A DNA stretch of 64,000 bases from Desmodus rotundus (Eukaryota > Chordata > Mammalia > Chiroptera > Phyllostomidae): assembly GCF_022682495.2 (NCBI RefSeq), contig NC_071390.1, forward strand, positions 173,067,220 to 173,131,219. Reading direction: 5' to 3'. Of the stretch, positions 34,301 to 45,170 are shown one piece after another (the stretch's first letter is position 1; the number at the start of each line of letters is the position of its first letter). The notes beneath the pieces were generated by a model, which was given only the letters and a program-made list of their open reading frames with translations, did no database searches and was not told the origin of the DNA. The translations under genes were made by a program, and so were the position numbers.

Positions 34301-35040
34301 GGCACAGAGAGTGGGAGGAGAGAGGAAGCCATGGGCAAGAAGCAGGAGGCTGGGGATGGCCTCTGCCTGCCGTGGCTGGTGTTGCTGGGCACACATAGGC
34401 TGCTGCCCAGGGTGGTGGCACTGTTCCTGCTCCTGCCTGCAGTTCCAGCTCCATGGGCAACAGCTATTCTCTTACAAGAGGCGTACAGAGAAGAGGGCGG
34501 GAGGAGAACTCAGCTGGCCCCAGGGGTGAGAAGAGCTGTTGCACATAGAGAGTCAGTTTGAGATGATCTTCTTACAGGCAGGCCTCCAGGACCCTTTAGG
34601 TCACCCTCCCTATTTCTTACCGTGTCAGTGGGCCACGGGCAGAGTGGTGCCTAGAGGTGGGTGACTTAGGGAACCAGTGCAAACAGGCACTCATAGTTGG
34701 GTGCCCCACCTAGAAACATAATAACCACCAGGTATGAAGAATTATGACTGTTTTCATTTCTTTGTACCCCAGTTAAGGCATTTCACTCTATAACCTGAGT
34801 CCTTAGAAGATAAGAAATAGTTCTCCCTCATCTTTGCTGAGATACGACGAGAAAGACAGAGCATCTCCGATGTGGGCGATAGCTGGAGGGGAGGCAGGGA
34901 GAGGAGGGGGACCTGCAATGGCAGAGGGAGCGGACGGGCTTGGTCAGGAGGAGGGGAAGGTGGGAGGCCAGGTATGGGTGACCATCGGTATAACCAGGTT
35001 TATTTGGAAATTCTTAAAAACACAATTATACTTCATTCAC
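31386..35040. other. Long intron segment without recognised features
   Basis: AT-rich from 32000 to 34000, with GC-richer patches near 31640-31930 and 34230-34560. Open frames of 60-98 codons occur on both strands in the GC-richer parts, mostly overlapping each other. I see no splice-bounded exon, RNA gene or confident repeat in 3.6 kb. Confidence 0.3.
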
Positions 35041-35127
35041 TACAACCAATTCTGAGCATGAGGCACTGTGCTGGGAATCAGAGATGCAACTTTTAAGTTT
35101 TTAGTGATTAGTAGTGTTGGCAGGTTT

Positions 35128-35168
35128 CTTAAATTTTCTTTCTTTCATTCATTCATTCATTCATTCTC
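35128..35168 (+). repeat. (TTTC)/(CATT) tetranucleotide tract
   Basis: Two TTTC-type units lead into about six CATT units. Confidence 0.9.
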
Positions 35169-35364
35169 TCATTTACTTACTAATCAACAGGATGAAACAT
35201 ATAGTTGTTGGATGAATCACTTCAGTGTATGAGTCTTCCAACGTCTGGCCCCCTGGCCCCGAAGGTCTGACATGAGTAGCCCTTTTTGGTAGCTATCATC
35301 GTTAGCATTATAGCCATCTCAGGAGACACTCCTATGTGCCACAAACGAGGTCCGTAATAGCCCA

Positions 35365-35480
35365 TAAAGCATCTCATCTCTCCAATAAGTTGGACAGCTC
35401 TAAAAGGGCAAGTATTCTTATTTTCCTCATTTATCAGATGAGAAAACTAAGGCCAAGTCAACATTTGAACTCAGATTGGG
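35365..35480 (-). mobile_element. MIR SINE fragment
   Basis: Antisense MIR: 'attttcctcatttatcagat', 'gagaaaactaaggccaagtc', 'acatttgaactcag'. Confidence 0.55.
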
Positions 35481-35737
35481 GTTCTTTTTTTGCCCTCCCG
35501 AATCCAAACCCTGTTCCCTTTCCTCTGTGCCAGGCCACATCCCTGAAAACAAAGATTGTCGTCCGCAGCTTCATCGTTCCCAAGGACTGAGGTTTTTATT
35601 TATTTTATCTGTTACCATTAATAACAATATTTTTAAAATAAGCCGATATGTGATGATAGTGTGAGAAGTAAACATGGTAATTAGGCAACATCAAACTGAA
35701 GTTAATTGTTGCCTTGATGCCTAGGGTGGTTTGTGTA

Positions 35738-35893
35738 CGACAGTTAAGACGGCATAAAGCATCGTATCAGGAGGCAGCGCTCTGCGTGCCTGCTGTCCCC
35801 GCGCTCGTCCTGTTAGCAGGGGACTGGAAGGCGAGCAAAGCTGGATCCACCGGGGCCACACACACCATTTTTACCTAGCGCTTGCTGTTTCCG
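35738..35893. other. Small CpG-elevated patch
   Basis: By hand count about 12 CpG dinucleotides fall in 156 bases, against a near absence in most of the window. It is too short for a standard CpG island. It ends in 'tttccgcag', which resembles a 3' splice site. Confidence 0.45.
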
Positions 35894-36719
35894 CAGGGCT
35901 TTCTCCTCCATATGTCATTGCACCCCAGAGCTTCCCTTGGGGGCAGATGTATTAAACCCCGACTTGTAGACGTTTGGCTTTATAACCCAGTCATTCACTG
36001 GCTCCATCACTACCCTGACTCCAAGACCAGTTCCTAGACAGCACTTACGCACATTGGATTTGTCCAGAGCTCCCACAACTGCTGAGAATCGGATGCCATG
36101 TATTCCCATGCCATAATTGGGTATTTGCTCAAATTCATCCGAATTATGCTGCCCACAGCATCTTTCTCAAGTTGAAGTTTTGCACCACTCTTATTCACCC
36201 TCAAATCGTGAAATCCTGAGTGACTAGATTAAATCCCTTTTATTCCTACCTTCCATTATTACTAAGGGTAGGGAAAGCCACTGCATCAGGGGAACAAGCA
36301 GCCTCATTTGATTTGGGACCAACTTTGTCGTGCTGTTCTATTTCACCTGAACGCTCCGCCTAGGAAGGGCCCTGAGTTTGATGCTTGTCCTAATTCATGG
36401 TTTCATTCTTTTTGTTCTGGTGGTTTTAAAAAAATGTGTGTCCAGTTCCAGTCAAGGCTCATTTCCCCAGCTAAGATTTGTGTAACATCAGCAGGTAACC
36501 CTGCGGATTACGAACTCCCCTTATGCCTTTCTTCCCAACCCTACAAAATCCGCCAGTGCAGGGAAACAGTAACTAGGTAGGAAGTGGATGGATTTGCATA
36601 ATTTGGTTTTCTAAGTGCAGAGTGTTCATTTTTAACTTACATTGCTTTTGCTTTGTTGCCAAACCCCTTTTCAGGGAAGGCGGCATTCCACATCCCCCGC
36701 CCCTGCCCCATCCTGGTTT
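35894..36719. other. Intronic sequence with an octamer word
   Basis: ATTTGCAT (POU-octamer-like) lies at 36592-36599. I see no repeat. Confidence 0.35.
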
Positions 36720-37110
36720 CTAACAGTTGATACATACTTCAGATGTTTGTATTTCTTCAAACAGATGAGAGAAACCGTCTCTAAATACAACTTCCTGTAT
36801 TAGGCAGTTTCTCGCATTTTCCAATTTGACTTCTGTATAGAACTGTAGCTGGCAATGGTAATGAGTTTGCCATGGCAATTTCAGGCTTCTGCACGATATA
36901 AATCCTCTTCTGTTCATGCATAATAATTAAGGTTATTAATGAAGGGCTGCATTGGTAGAAAAACAGTATACTGAGCCACTGTGACTTGCTTGATGTAGGT
37001 TAATAATCATATATTATATAGCATTTGTAGCTTCCTTGGGCTCTGGAATAGAAGCTACGGTGGCAAAGAACATTGTGATCAAACCCACACTAATGAAGCA
37101 ACATTTGGAG
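36720..37110. promoter_or_regulatory. Candidate conserved non-coding element, homeodomain-rich
   Basis: I recognise no repeat. AT-rich homeodomain cores cluster at 36920-36941 (TAATAATTAA and TTATTAAT within 22 bases), with TTAATAATCAT at 37000-37010. The texture resembles a deeply conserved developmental intronic element. Conservation is not measured here. Confidence 0.35.
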
Positions 37111-37747
37111 CTCGGCAGGGGATAAAAAGGAAGGCATTGTTACTGTGAGTGCCACAGTATTGTCCTTTACCGTTTTAGGGTGTCCTGAAATGCATAAGTA
37201 ATAATTGTGTTTGAATTTATAAAAGAAAGCTCCAACCAAGTCCAGGCTCCTTTGAAAAGGCAAGGCTGGGGGTGGGGAGTGGAAATCATAAAGCTGGGTG
37301 TCTCAAAACAACAGTTCTGAAAGGAGGGAGAGTGTTTCTCTCTGTGCAGCAGGTTTGAATCCATAATAAGACAGACTGGAATCTGAGCAACTCAAGATTG
37401 ATAGGCTAAATTGTTTACAAAAAATTGCTTTAGAAGAACGGATCTACTTTTCCAGGCAAGGCTGCTGAATTCCTGCAGGGACATTCTCAGACTCTCACCC
37501 CCAGCTTGAAAGGCCAACTAGGTGGGTTTTGAAAAGGGGGTCGGATGTGCCTCAGATAGCTTCAGATTGTATTGGTTTGCTTTCCTTGAGCAACTGCTTT
37601 AGAATGGAAGCAGACAAACTCACATGGACCAAAAAAATATTCTCAAAATATGTTACCAGCTGAAGACAGCCTAAGCTGGTCCAGGGATTTAGACACTGAA
37701 GCAGGCTGGGGAGACCCCTGAAGACCTTTTAGGAAAGTATGAGTATG
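37111..37747. other. Intronic sequence, nothing identified
   Basis: I recognise no repeat or exon. Confidence 0.35.
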
Positions 37748-38042
37748 TTGATCAGCTCAGGCTGCCATAACGCAACACCACAGACTGAGTGCCTTGAACA
37801 AGAGAAATTTATCTTCTCACAGTTCTGGAGCCGGGGAGGTCTGAGATCAAGGTTCTGGACAACTTAGTTCCTGGTGAGAACTCTCTTTCTGGCTTGTAGG
37901 TGGTTACCATCTTGCTGTGCGCTCACCTGACACACACGTGAGCTGTCCTCATACCTCCAAGTATCATCCCATTGATAATGAGAGAGCCCTGGTTAGGGTC
38001 TCAGCATATGCATTTTGGGGGAGCACAGTTCAGTCCATAGCA
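37748..38042 (-). mobile_element. MLT1-type LTR (ERVL-MaLR), antisense
   Basis: It opens with 'cagctcaggctgccataacg' and 'caccacagactgagtgcctt', then 'tctcacagttctggagccgg' and 'tctgagatcaaggttctgg'. This is the reverse complement of the MLT1 3' portion. It is a solitary LTR with no viral coding sequence. Confidence 0.65.
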
Positions 38043-38734
38043 ATGAGTTAAATCTACAAGCCAGAAACTGGAATAGACAAGTGGCAAGTTGGCCACTTAA
38101 TTCCATTCTGATCCATTCCATTTTGTTCTATTTCAGCCTATTCTATGGCAACCCATTACCTGCCACTCCACTCCCGTTTCACTCGCGGTAGTTCAACAAA
38201 TGCCTCCTTCAGTCGCACTAGGAGCTCAGCACACTGTTTTCCTGGACGTCCTCTTCCTTCTCTTGTGCATATCCTTTTCCTATGTCGATCTCATTCAGTT
38301 TGGTGACCAAGAGCAACTGCTTTGTTTTCTCCCAGCTTTCTTTCCCTCTGTCCAGTTCCGACTCTTGCCTGAGGGCGCTGGGAAAGCTTTGTCCAACTAA
38401 CATGAGTTTAAACTAAACCCTGCCCCTCCCATTCCAGAAGGCCTCAGCAGTGCCACCTGAACTCTCAGTCACAGTGCTCTGGACAGTCAGTGGGGGTAAT
38501 GACAATGACAACACTTCATAGAATAGGGTTGTTGTATGTGGTCTCAGCACAAGGAGCTTAGTACCTGGTCTCTGGCCTTACAGCGATGAGTGAGACATGA
38601 CCATCTTGTCTTGAAGATTTCTCGGCCCAGTGTGGGAAGCAGCTGGGACAGAAGATGGACCTATCGGGTCAGGCTTTGTGCTCTGAAGTCGGTCACCATG
38701 CAATTAAATGTGATTCTACCCCATGCTTTAATGT
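38043..38734. other. Intronic sequence, nothing identified
   Basis: Includes a short stretch of CCATT-like words (38105-38150). No gene. Confidence 0.35.
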
Positions 38735-38890
38735 CTGGGCAAATGAGTTCGCCTCTCTAAGCCTCCATTTCTCATCTAAAGAATGAGATGCTGAGACCCT
38801 GGTTTGGGGGAGCAAAACACGAGCTAGTGCTCGTGAAGTGCTTGGTTTGCAGTACATACTCTGTAAGTACTGGCTAATACTAATAGTACA
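38735..38890 (+). mobile_element. MIR SINE fragment
   Basis: Sense MIR: 'agttcgcctctctaagcctc', 'catttctcatctaaagaatg', then 'agtacatactctgtaagtac'. Confidence 0.5.
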
Positions 38891-38904
38891 AAAGTCTACT
38901 ATGT

Positions 38905-39120
38905 GTCAAGTGGCACAGTTACTGACTCTGTATCACGCGTGGCTCGCTGGACTCGGCATGGGGTGTTCGAAGATGAGTGACAGCCCTTTCCCCCACAGAA
39001 CTCACAGTGTCACAGATGAGACAGGCAGTAACACTTGAAACTGTGATGGCCCCGTGAAGCAGAGATTTCTGGCACCGTGGGCTGTGTGAGGGGTCACTCA
39101 GAGCAGGGTGGAGGTGGGTA
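38905..39120 (-). mobile_element. L2 LINE fragment, antisense
   Basis: Recognisable antisense L2 order: 'gacagccctttcccccacag', 'aactcacagtgtcacagat', 'gagacaggcagtaacac'. Decayed. Confidence 0.4.
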
Positions 39121-39920
39121 AAGCCATGGAAGAGATGGACTCTGGGCCTCTCAGAATCCCCTTCTGATGCCGGTCATCAGGAAAAAGGCCAGGGCAAAAA
39201 GGCCAGGAAGGATACGTTTCTTTCTGGCACTGCTGGTCAGAATCTAGAAGGCGTTATAAACACCAGAAAGGAACAGGAACTGAAGCACAAGTCCCGACGT
39301 ACGTGGATGGTGCAGCACAGCACACACTCTTCAACCGAGAAGTACGAGTTCCTCCAGGAAAACCTGGATGGCGAGAGCGAACATCAGGGGGTGGTCTTGC
39401 TGATATGAAACAGCAACTCTGTAACTGTTTACTTCCCCCCTCCCAAGGTGTTAAAAATCGATGCTAATGATGAAACACTTTGTGCGCTGGGGATTCTAGA
39501 AAATCCCTTTTCAAAACGAATGCAAGGGGGAGAAGTGAGCTCAGTGCCAGAGTTCTGCATGCCCCGGAGAACAATCTGTGCCCTGGCGTGGAAGGGAAGC
39601 GTTAGAGATGATGACCACTTTGTAACTACAGCTCGTGTGTCAGGTGGTGGTGGGTTGGTTATTATTATTATTATTTATTAAATCAGCTTTTCAACCCAGA
39701 CTTCATTTGCTTTGTGCAGGGAGGTGTGTAAGAGGGGAGGCCAGTGAGCTGATTTCTGTAGAGTCCGCTTGTAGCTTAAACAAAGATGTGGGGTTTGGAG
39801 GATAAAGGCAGCCTGAAATACAGCAGATTATGCAGCTTTATTTTTCAGAGATTTGCTAATTCCCCTCTTCCCCCGCCTGCTCCCTGGCTGAGCTGGTGTG
39901 TTCTGTATTTTTTCTTTCAG
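39121..39920. other. Intronic sequence, ORF-like stretch and ATT tract
   Basis: A plus-strand frame is free of stops from 39058 to 39405 (116 codons) but has no early ATG, no recognised family and no splice frame. A short ATT run lies at about 39660-39680. Confidence 0.35.
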
Positions 39921-39941
39921 CTGCCATTCCATGAGAAAATG
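39921..39941 (+). other. Candidate 21-nt micro-exon (cryptic or poison)
   Basis: A T-rich tract ending 'tattttttctttcag' directly precedes 21 bases that run into GTAAGTTTT, a near-ideal 5' splice site. A good branch-point word, 'gctaat', lies at about 39855-39860. In one frame the 21 bases read LPFHEKM. The upstream LDB2 exon exits in phase 1. In that frame inclusion would give T-A-I-P followed by a stop (TGA at 39932-39934), so it would act as a poison exon. It may equally be a pseudo-exon that is never used. Confidence 0.3.
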
Positions 39942-41659
39942 GTAAGTTTTCAACTTGAATTTTGGACTGAATTTCTTGTAACCCAGCTCTGTTACCTGGG
40001 TCGATCCTCTGTAAGCAAGTATGAGTTACCCTTAAACAGTGGAGCCTTATGATAAATAATAGGATAAATAAAGCCTCTTTTAATATGAGACGCATAATTC
40101 ACAGCATGAGCAGAAAGGGCTAGAGGGTTTGTGTTTTGAACATGAAAGATGAGGTTTGCTTTGAAATCTGAAATAACCTGAAATGCAATAAGAAAAGGGA
40201 AGTGCTTGAATTTTCGGTGAAGCAAAGATGTTCGCTTTTTCTGTGTAATTTGGGCACTTGCCACCCATATTTTCAGGATCTGGCTAATAATAACATGGAC
40301 CATCTTTCATGTATTAGCAGACTGTAGGTCCATACCCAAGTCCTTCCAGTAAAAAGGGACCTCATTTGATTTTTAAATGTGACTTTAATTTCTTGACAGG
40401 GTTTAGCACTTTATTTGCATACAAGCTGCTGGGGCAAAGAGAGCTTCAGGGACTACCCGTTTTAGAACTCTCCTCCTCTCTGCGATTTGTTAGCGAGAGC
40501 ATTACTTCCTCTCATTGCACTTTAACAAGTACTTATCAGGCTGACATCTTGCGCAAAGCTGTACCTGTTGAGGGCCACAGAGATGCACGTGGTGGGGCCC
40601 CTGCCCTTCAAAGGAGGCCATTCCAGTGGTAATAATCCATAAAGACCAAGGTGCTGAGATAGTTTCATGTTGCGTCAGCTATAAATTTCATCAGTGTTAC
40701 ACATAAACGCATTGCATTCGTTCTTGCACTATTTGATAATGATGATTAGATTGTAAACCCATTATTGGCTATTAAATGTATAGTTAATGTATTATATATA
40801 CAAACTATTTCATATGTATATAAATAATTGACTGTCATTAAGATGTTTATATAAGCAAAACAAAGTTATAGCTTTTCCCTTCTTAGCTTGCTAGTTTTGG
40901 AGTATTTAAACATATTTCAAATCAATAATAATGCTTTCCCTGATACTTGATACTATGCTGTACTGTTTAATTCTTTCTCTCTCTCCTCTCATATACTAAA
41001 ATGCAAAGTTTCTGGGTCAGCTGACTTCTTTAAGCCTCCAGAGGGAAGGCCGTACTTCTGATAGGTCTTCTTACATGAAGGATTTGCCTGTCTCGGCCCC
41101 CAAGTTTTCCCTTGCCTTTCTATTCCAACACATTGTATTTTGTATTCTTCTTTCCCTCATATTATGCTATGCTTCTTTTTCTTCTCCCCACCCCCATTCC
41201 ATTTCCTTATTCCTTTAATTAAGCCCTCTCATTCTTAAGTACAAAATTAAGCAACAAACACACTGTTCGGGAATCCACAGAGCACTGCGTGCCTCCAGGG
41301 GAAATCTTTGCTCAGCGCGCCAGCAGGATGTAGTCAAATGAGGACAGTCTGTCAATGGCTTGACCTATGGCCTCGAGAATGTTTAGAAAGTAAACCTTCC
41401 TGAGCTTCCATTGATTTGTATGTAAAACTTGGGCTAAGTAACAACCAAGGTTCGTTTCCACATTTGCATTCTATTACTGTATGTCCATCCACTTAACTAA
41501 ACAGGATCGGCCACCACTGTAGCAAGCAAAAGCAAAGCAAAGAAATGAAAAATGAAGACTTAACCAAACTTGGGAAATTAGGGTGTTTAATGTTAGGACA
41601 GGAGGAGTGGGCTGCTGGATCAAAGTTAGCTTGAGGGAGATGTAAGGAAATAATGGGTA
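39942..41659. other. AT-rich intron, nothing identified
   Basis: Very AT-rich at 40700-40930, with ATATA words. I recognise no repeat or exon. Confidence 0.35.
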
Positions 41660-41859
41660 TTTTTTTAAGGTTTATTTATGTATTTATTTATTTATTTTTA
41701 GAGAGAGGGGAAGGGAGGGAGAAAGAGAGGGAGAGAAACATCGATGTGTGTGACAAACACCTGGCCCGCAATCCAGGCACGTGCCTCGACCAGGAATCAA
41801 ACCGGCAATCTTTCAGTTGTGGGGCGACGCCCAACCCACTGAACCACACCAGCCAGGGT
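41660..41859 (-). mobile_element. VES-type tRNA-derived SINE (bat)
   Basis: On the minus strand: the head opposite 'cacaccagccaggg', box B opposite 'ggaatcaaacc', the GA-rich segment opposite 'gagagggagagaaacatcga', and the tail opposite 'tttatgtatttatttattta'. Flanks 41646-41659 and 41860-41873 agree at about 11 of 14 positions, consistent with an older target-site duplication. Part of the body is deleted compared with the copies at 22.7 and 25.4 kb. Confidence 0.88.
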
Positions 41860-43015
41860 GAGAATAGTGGGTACTGATGGGGCAAAACAAATGTTTTTTA
41901 AAGTGGCTGGAAGGTATCTCTGTTTAAAAGCAAAATGTTGTCTCTTGTGCTTGAAAACTAATTCAGGATAGGGGAGGAGAAAATTCAGGTGAGGATTGCC
42001 TTGAAGAAAGAAGTTCTGAGACCCCCCTTCACTGCTCTTCCCACCCCTAGGTCTTCCCAGTTCAGGGGTGTGGAGAACGTGGACGGAGGCAACTGCTGGC
42101 CTTGCTTTACAGTATCGACCACGGTGCACCAGCCTTCCAGTTTGGAAGATGCCACCATGGTTTGTTCTTTTCTGCAGACTAGAATGCCCCCTGGTCCTCT
42201 CTGGGGGAACCACCTGGTAACACTATCCTTTTCTTCCATCTCTGGTGAGCTGGCACTCGGCAACCTCTTTGGGACAATGAGTTGGAAAACTGCCCCTTGG
42301 ACCCTCTGTCTTACTGGTTCCACATCAAAGCTACTCCAAGAGGAGACTCAGCACCCTTGCCCACCATTTCAGTGAACTTCAGTTGGTTTGTGATTAAGTA
42401 ATCCGTGCAGTTACTTATAAAATAACTTGCCATCAAACCACCTTAATTATGCCATTTTTCTGAAGCAGCCTGACCCACATTACTGTAAACATTGTTAAAA
42501 AGTAATTATACACACATACCTCTAATGTACATATGTTATTTCCATATTCCAGATTTCTTAACTGTCTATTTAAAGCTTTTGACAGAGATGCAGTGTTTTG
42601 TAGAAAATGTGCAAAGATGGATTTTGGACTGTTTTGTCATCTGCTGAATATTTTCTCCTCTGTCTTTGCTTTAATTCTAACCAACACTCAAAGACACCCT
42701 TGAGCACACGTTGTCAGTAATGACTGGTTGCAAATGGTCAGAGGCTGCCCTCCCTCCCCTTGAAGCCTTCCTTGTAAACATGCTCTTGTGATTCCACTGA
42801 GGTGGTTTAAATAGCGTCTCGTTGTCAGTGCTTTGCTTCATGTGAACCAACAATCCCTGGGGGTTGCACAGCGGCCATGATGGACTCCAGGTACCCATTT
42901 AGATGTGAACAAATGCAAGGAACTTCATTCTGCAGCTGCTGTTCAGTCTCATCCTTTTTGCCTTCTGTTATTTTGCATTTGTTGAAATATAAATGTCTTT
43001 GTGATCACCTGCTCC
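41860..43015. other. Intronic sequence with overlapping chance open frames
   Basis: 41985-42375 is GC-richer and has 112-138 codon open frames on both strands that overlap one another. None has a family signature and one runs into the VES SINE. I leave them uncalled. An unrecognised old LTR is possible here. Confidence 0.35.
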
Positions 43016-43019
43016 TACC

Positions 43020-43175
43020 GGGTGCATTCATAAGCACCACTGAATTTCATCTTTGCAACACCCTACTATTTGGAATATTAGCGGCATTTGTTACAGGAAG
43101 AGCTGACTCGGGTTGGATCACTTGTCCCAGGCTACACAGCAGGTGAGAGGTGGAGCTGACTTCAAACACAGGGTT
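43020..43175 (-). mobile_element. MIR SINE fragment
   Basis: Antisense MIR: 'tcatctttgcaacaccctac', 'cttgtcccaggctacacagc', 'aggtgagaggtggagctga'. Confidence 0.5.
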
Positions 43176-43399
43176 TTTTTACTCCTAAACTCAGTGTTTG
43201 CCTAACCAAGATACATACACTAGATACTGATAGAATGTAAAGTGTTTTTTAGGTGGTTAGTTTAGTATGTTTATTTTAGAGCATATTAGAAAATTACTAT
43301 TTTTCTGTTTAAGATAGAAGCATGAAAATTTTAACAATTCTTTATAAAGCATATATTTAAAGAAAAATATTAAACAATAACTCATAGGTTATCTAAAAT

Positions 43400-43945
43400 G
43401 GTATATATGGGAGGCCAAAAAACACTGGAATTTATTTATAAAACTTACATATTTATTCTTACATGTTTAACTTCAGTCCCCTTCAAAGTACTCTCCATTT
43501 GGTACAATGCACCGATTGAGACTTTTTTCCACTGCTCAAAACAGTTTTTGAACTCATCAATTTTGATGCCTTTTAGTGCTTTTGTCATTTCTTTTCCTCT
43601 TCCACATCAGCAAAACGTTTCCCTTTGAGGACTTTTTCATCCTGGGAAACAAGAAAAGGTGCTTAGGGTGAGATCAGGTGAACAGGGAAGGTGGGGCATG
43701 GGGGTCATGCCATTTTTGGTCAAAAACTGCTGAACACTCAGCATAGTGTAGGCAGGTGCACTTGTAAATCACCCATCAAGAAATAGGCAAACATGTTGAA
43801 AGAATGAAGCCAAATGCAGCCTCTTACAACAATACCAGTTGGTACACTGATACAGATGGGTTCCTGGAACATTCGCCTAGTGGGGGAAGCCTGTACTGCA
43901 AGGGGCCTGCCCTCCAGAAGATAATTACATTTTGGGGGGGTCTCC
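43400..43945 (-). mobile_element. Mariner (Tc1/mariner) element, broken transposase remnant
   Basis: On the minus strand, pieces of a mariner transposase C-terminus are readable in three frames. They are 'SVQQFLTKNGMTP' with 'SPDL' (the region of the third catalytic aspartate), 'DEKVLKGKRFADVEEEKK', 'GIKIDEFKNCFEQWKK', and 'NGEYFEGD' at the end. Frameshifts and stops separate them, so it is inactive. The part at 43800-43945 does not look like transposase and may be the leader of a deletion derivative. It abuts the TA microsatellite. Confidence 0.8.
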
Positions 43946-43946
43946 T

Positions 43947-43950
<4 letters not shown>

Positions 43951-44006
<56 letters not shown>
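43951..44006 (+). repeat. (TA)n microsatellite
   Basis: About 27 TA units with one G interruption near 43989, followed by ACACACAC. It lies between the mariner remnant and a mariner-end-like fragment, and may have expanded from TA target-site sequence. Confidence 0.95.
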
Positions 44007-44013
<7 letters not shown>

Positions 44014-44029
44014 CATGTAAAAATTATAT

Positions 44030-44120
44030 ATGGGGTGGGCAAATGTAAGTTTACCATTGTGAGTATGTGCAACAGAGTTATACTTGTATTATTACTTATT
44101 CATTTGTATTTTTCCACATG
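44030..44120 (-). mobile_element. Mariner-end-like fragment
   Basis: The word 'ggggtgggcaaatgtaagtt', followed by 'taccattgtgagtatgtgca' and 'tgtattattacttattcatt', resembles the terminal sequence of a mammalian mariner. It may be the other end of the 43.4 kb element or a separate copy. The strand is uncertain. Confidence 0.4.
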
Positions 44121-44954
44121 TACACACACACATACACAGCAGCATCAGCCTTGTGAGGAAAGTAGCAAAGGCTGTTCATTCAGAGCCCGCTCATCGGCTA
44201 TACTCACTTGCATTTGGGCAGACTCAAAGGCGGGCACACGAGAGGGAAAGCTTTATATGTGAAGAACTCTGACTCATTGACATTTCAGCAGAAATCTAAA
44301 ATGAGACATGAGGGACCAAGTGAAGGGCCTTTCAGGCAAAGTACAGAAAATTCAAGGTCCTGAGGTCAGGGCCAAAAGAATACAGTTTGAGTGTGTAAGA
44401 TGAGCAGATTTTATGCGTGGGAGAGAAAGGGAACCAGGATATTTTAATTCCTTATTCTTAACTGTTATTTTCTCCAAATTTTGCTATAATTAGGAAATAT
44501 TTTAATACCCATGCAGTCTATATGCTATTAAGTAAGTACTTATAAATAAATATAATAGTTTTGAGCACTTATCATGTTCTAGTTCCTGGGGTCACACAAA
44601 GATGAATAAGTCATGGTCTTGAGCCAGAAGCAGTAGCACCCAAGCAGGTAAACAAGACACGCTCAGGATGACACCGTGATGTGAAGAGCGCACCAGCGTA
44701 TATGCCGAGGGCATAGAGGAGGGCCTATTTCATCTGGGTTTCGAAGGATGACTATTTCTTCAAATGGACATTCCTTCTAAGGCGAGCCCTTTAACATTTT
44801 GAAAGTTTCATATGTATATTTGCGAAGTTAAAGAATCACAAAATACAAAGAGCTAAAGGATCCTGAGAGAACATCTAATTCAACTCTCAGATTTTCTAGC
44901 CGAGAGCTTATAACGTGGTGAAGTGTGTGGGTTGGAAGCTTAGTTAACCCCGCT
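44121..44954. other. Intronic sequence with an antisense L2 scrap
   Basis: 44565-44720 ('gagcacttatcatgttctag', 'caggtaaacaagacacgctc') resembles antisense L2. The rest is unassigned. Confidence 0.4.
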
Positions 44955-45170
44955 ACATGACCTTGCCTTTGGCAATTCCTTTCTATGCCTTACTTTGGTC
45001 ATCTGTAAAATGGGGTCTCTTATGGCATCTAAGGTGTAAGGGAGGATTCTAGGAGTTAAAATGCAGAAGTGCTTTTAGAAGAGTAGCAAATCCATAGTAA
45101 GAAAGCTTTCAACAAGTAGCAGCTGTTGCTGTGATAAGGAAACTGAGATCTACCTTTAAGTCACCCAGTC
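44955..45170 (+). mobile_element. MIR SINE
   Basis: Sense MIR: 'acatgaccttgcctttggca', 'ggtcatctgtaaaatggggt', 'ggaggattctaggagttaaa'. Confidence 0.6.

Noticed and set aside
41797..42375. 112-138 codon overlapping frames on both strands
   Set aside because: They overlap each other, one runs into a VES SINE, and none shows a domain or splice signals.
43804..44262. 152-codon plus-strand frame with a long YI repeat
   Set aside because: The YI run is the translated TA microsatellite, and the start lies in the mariner remnant.
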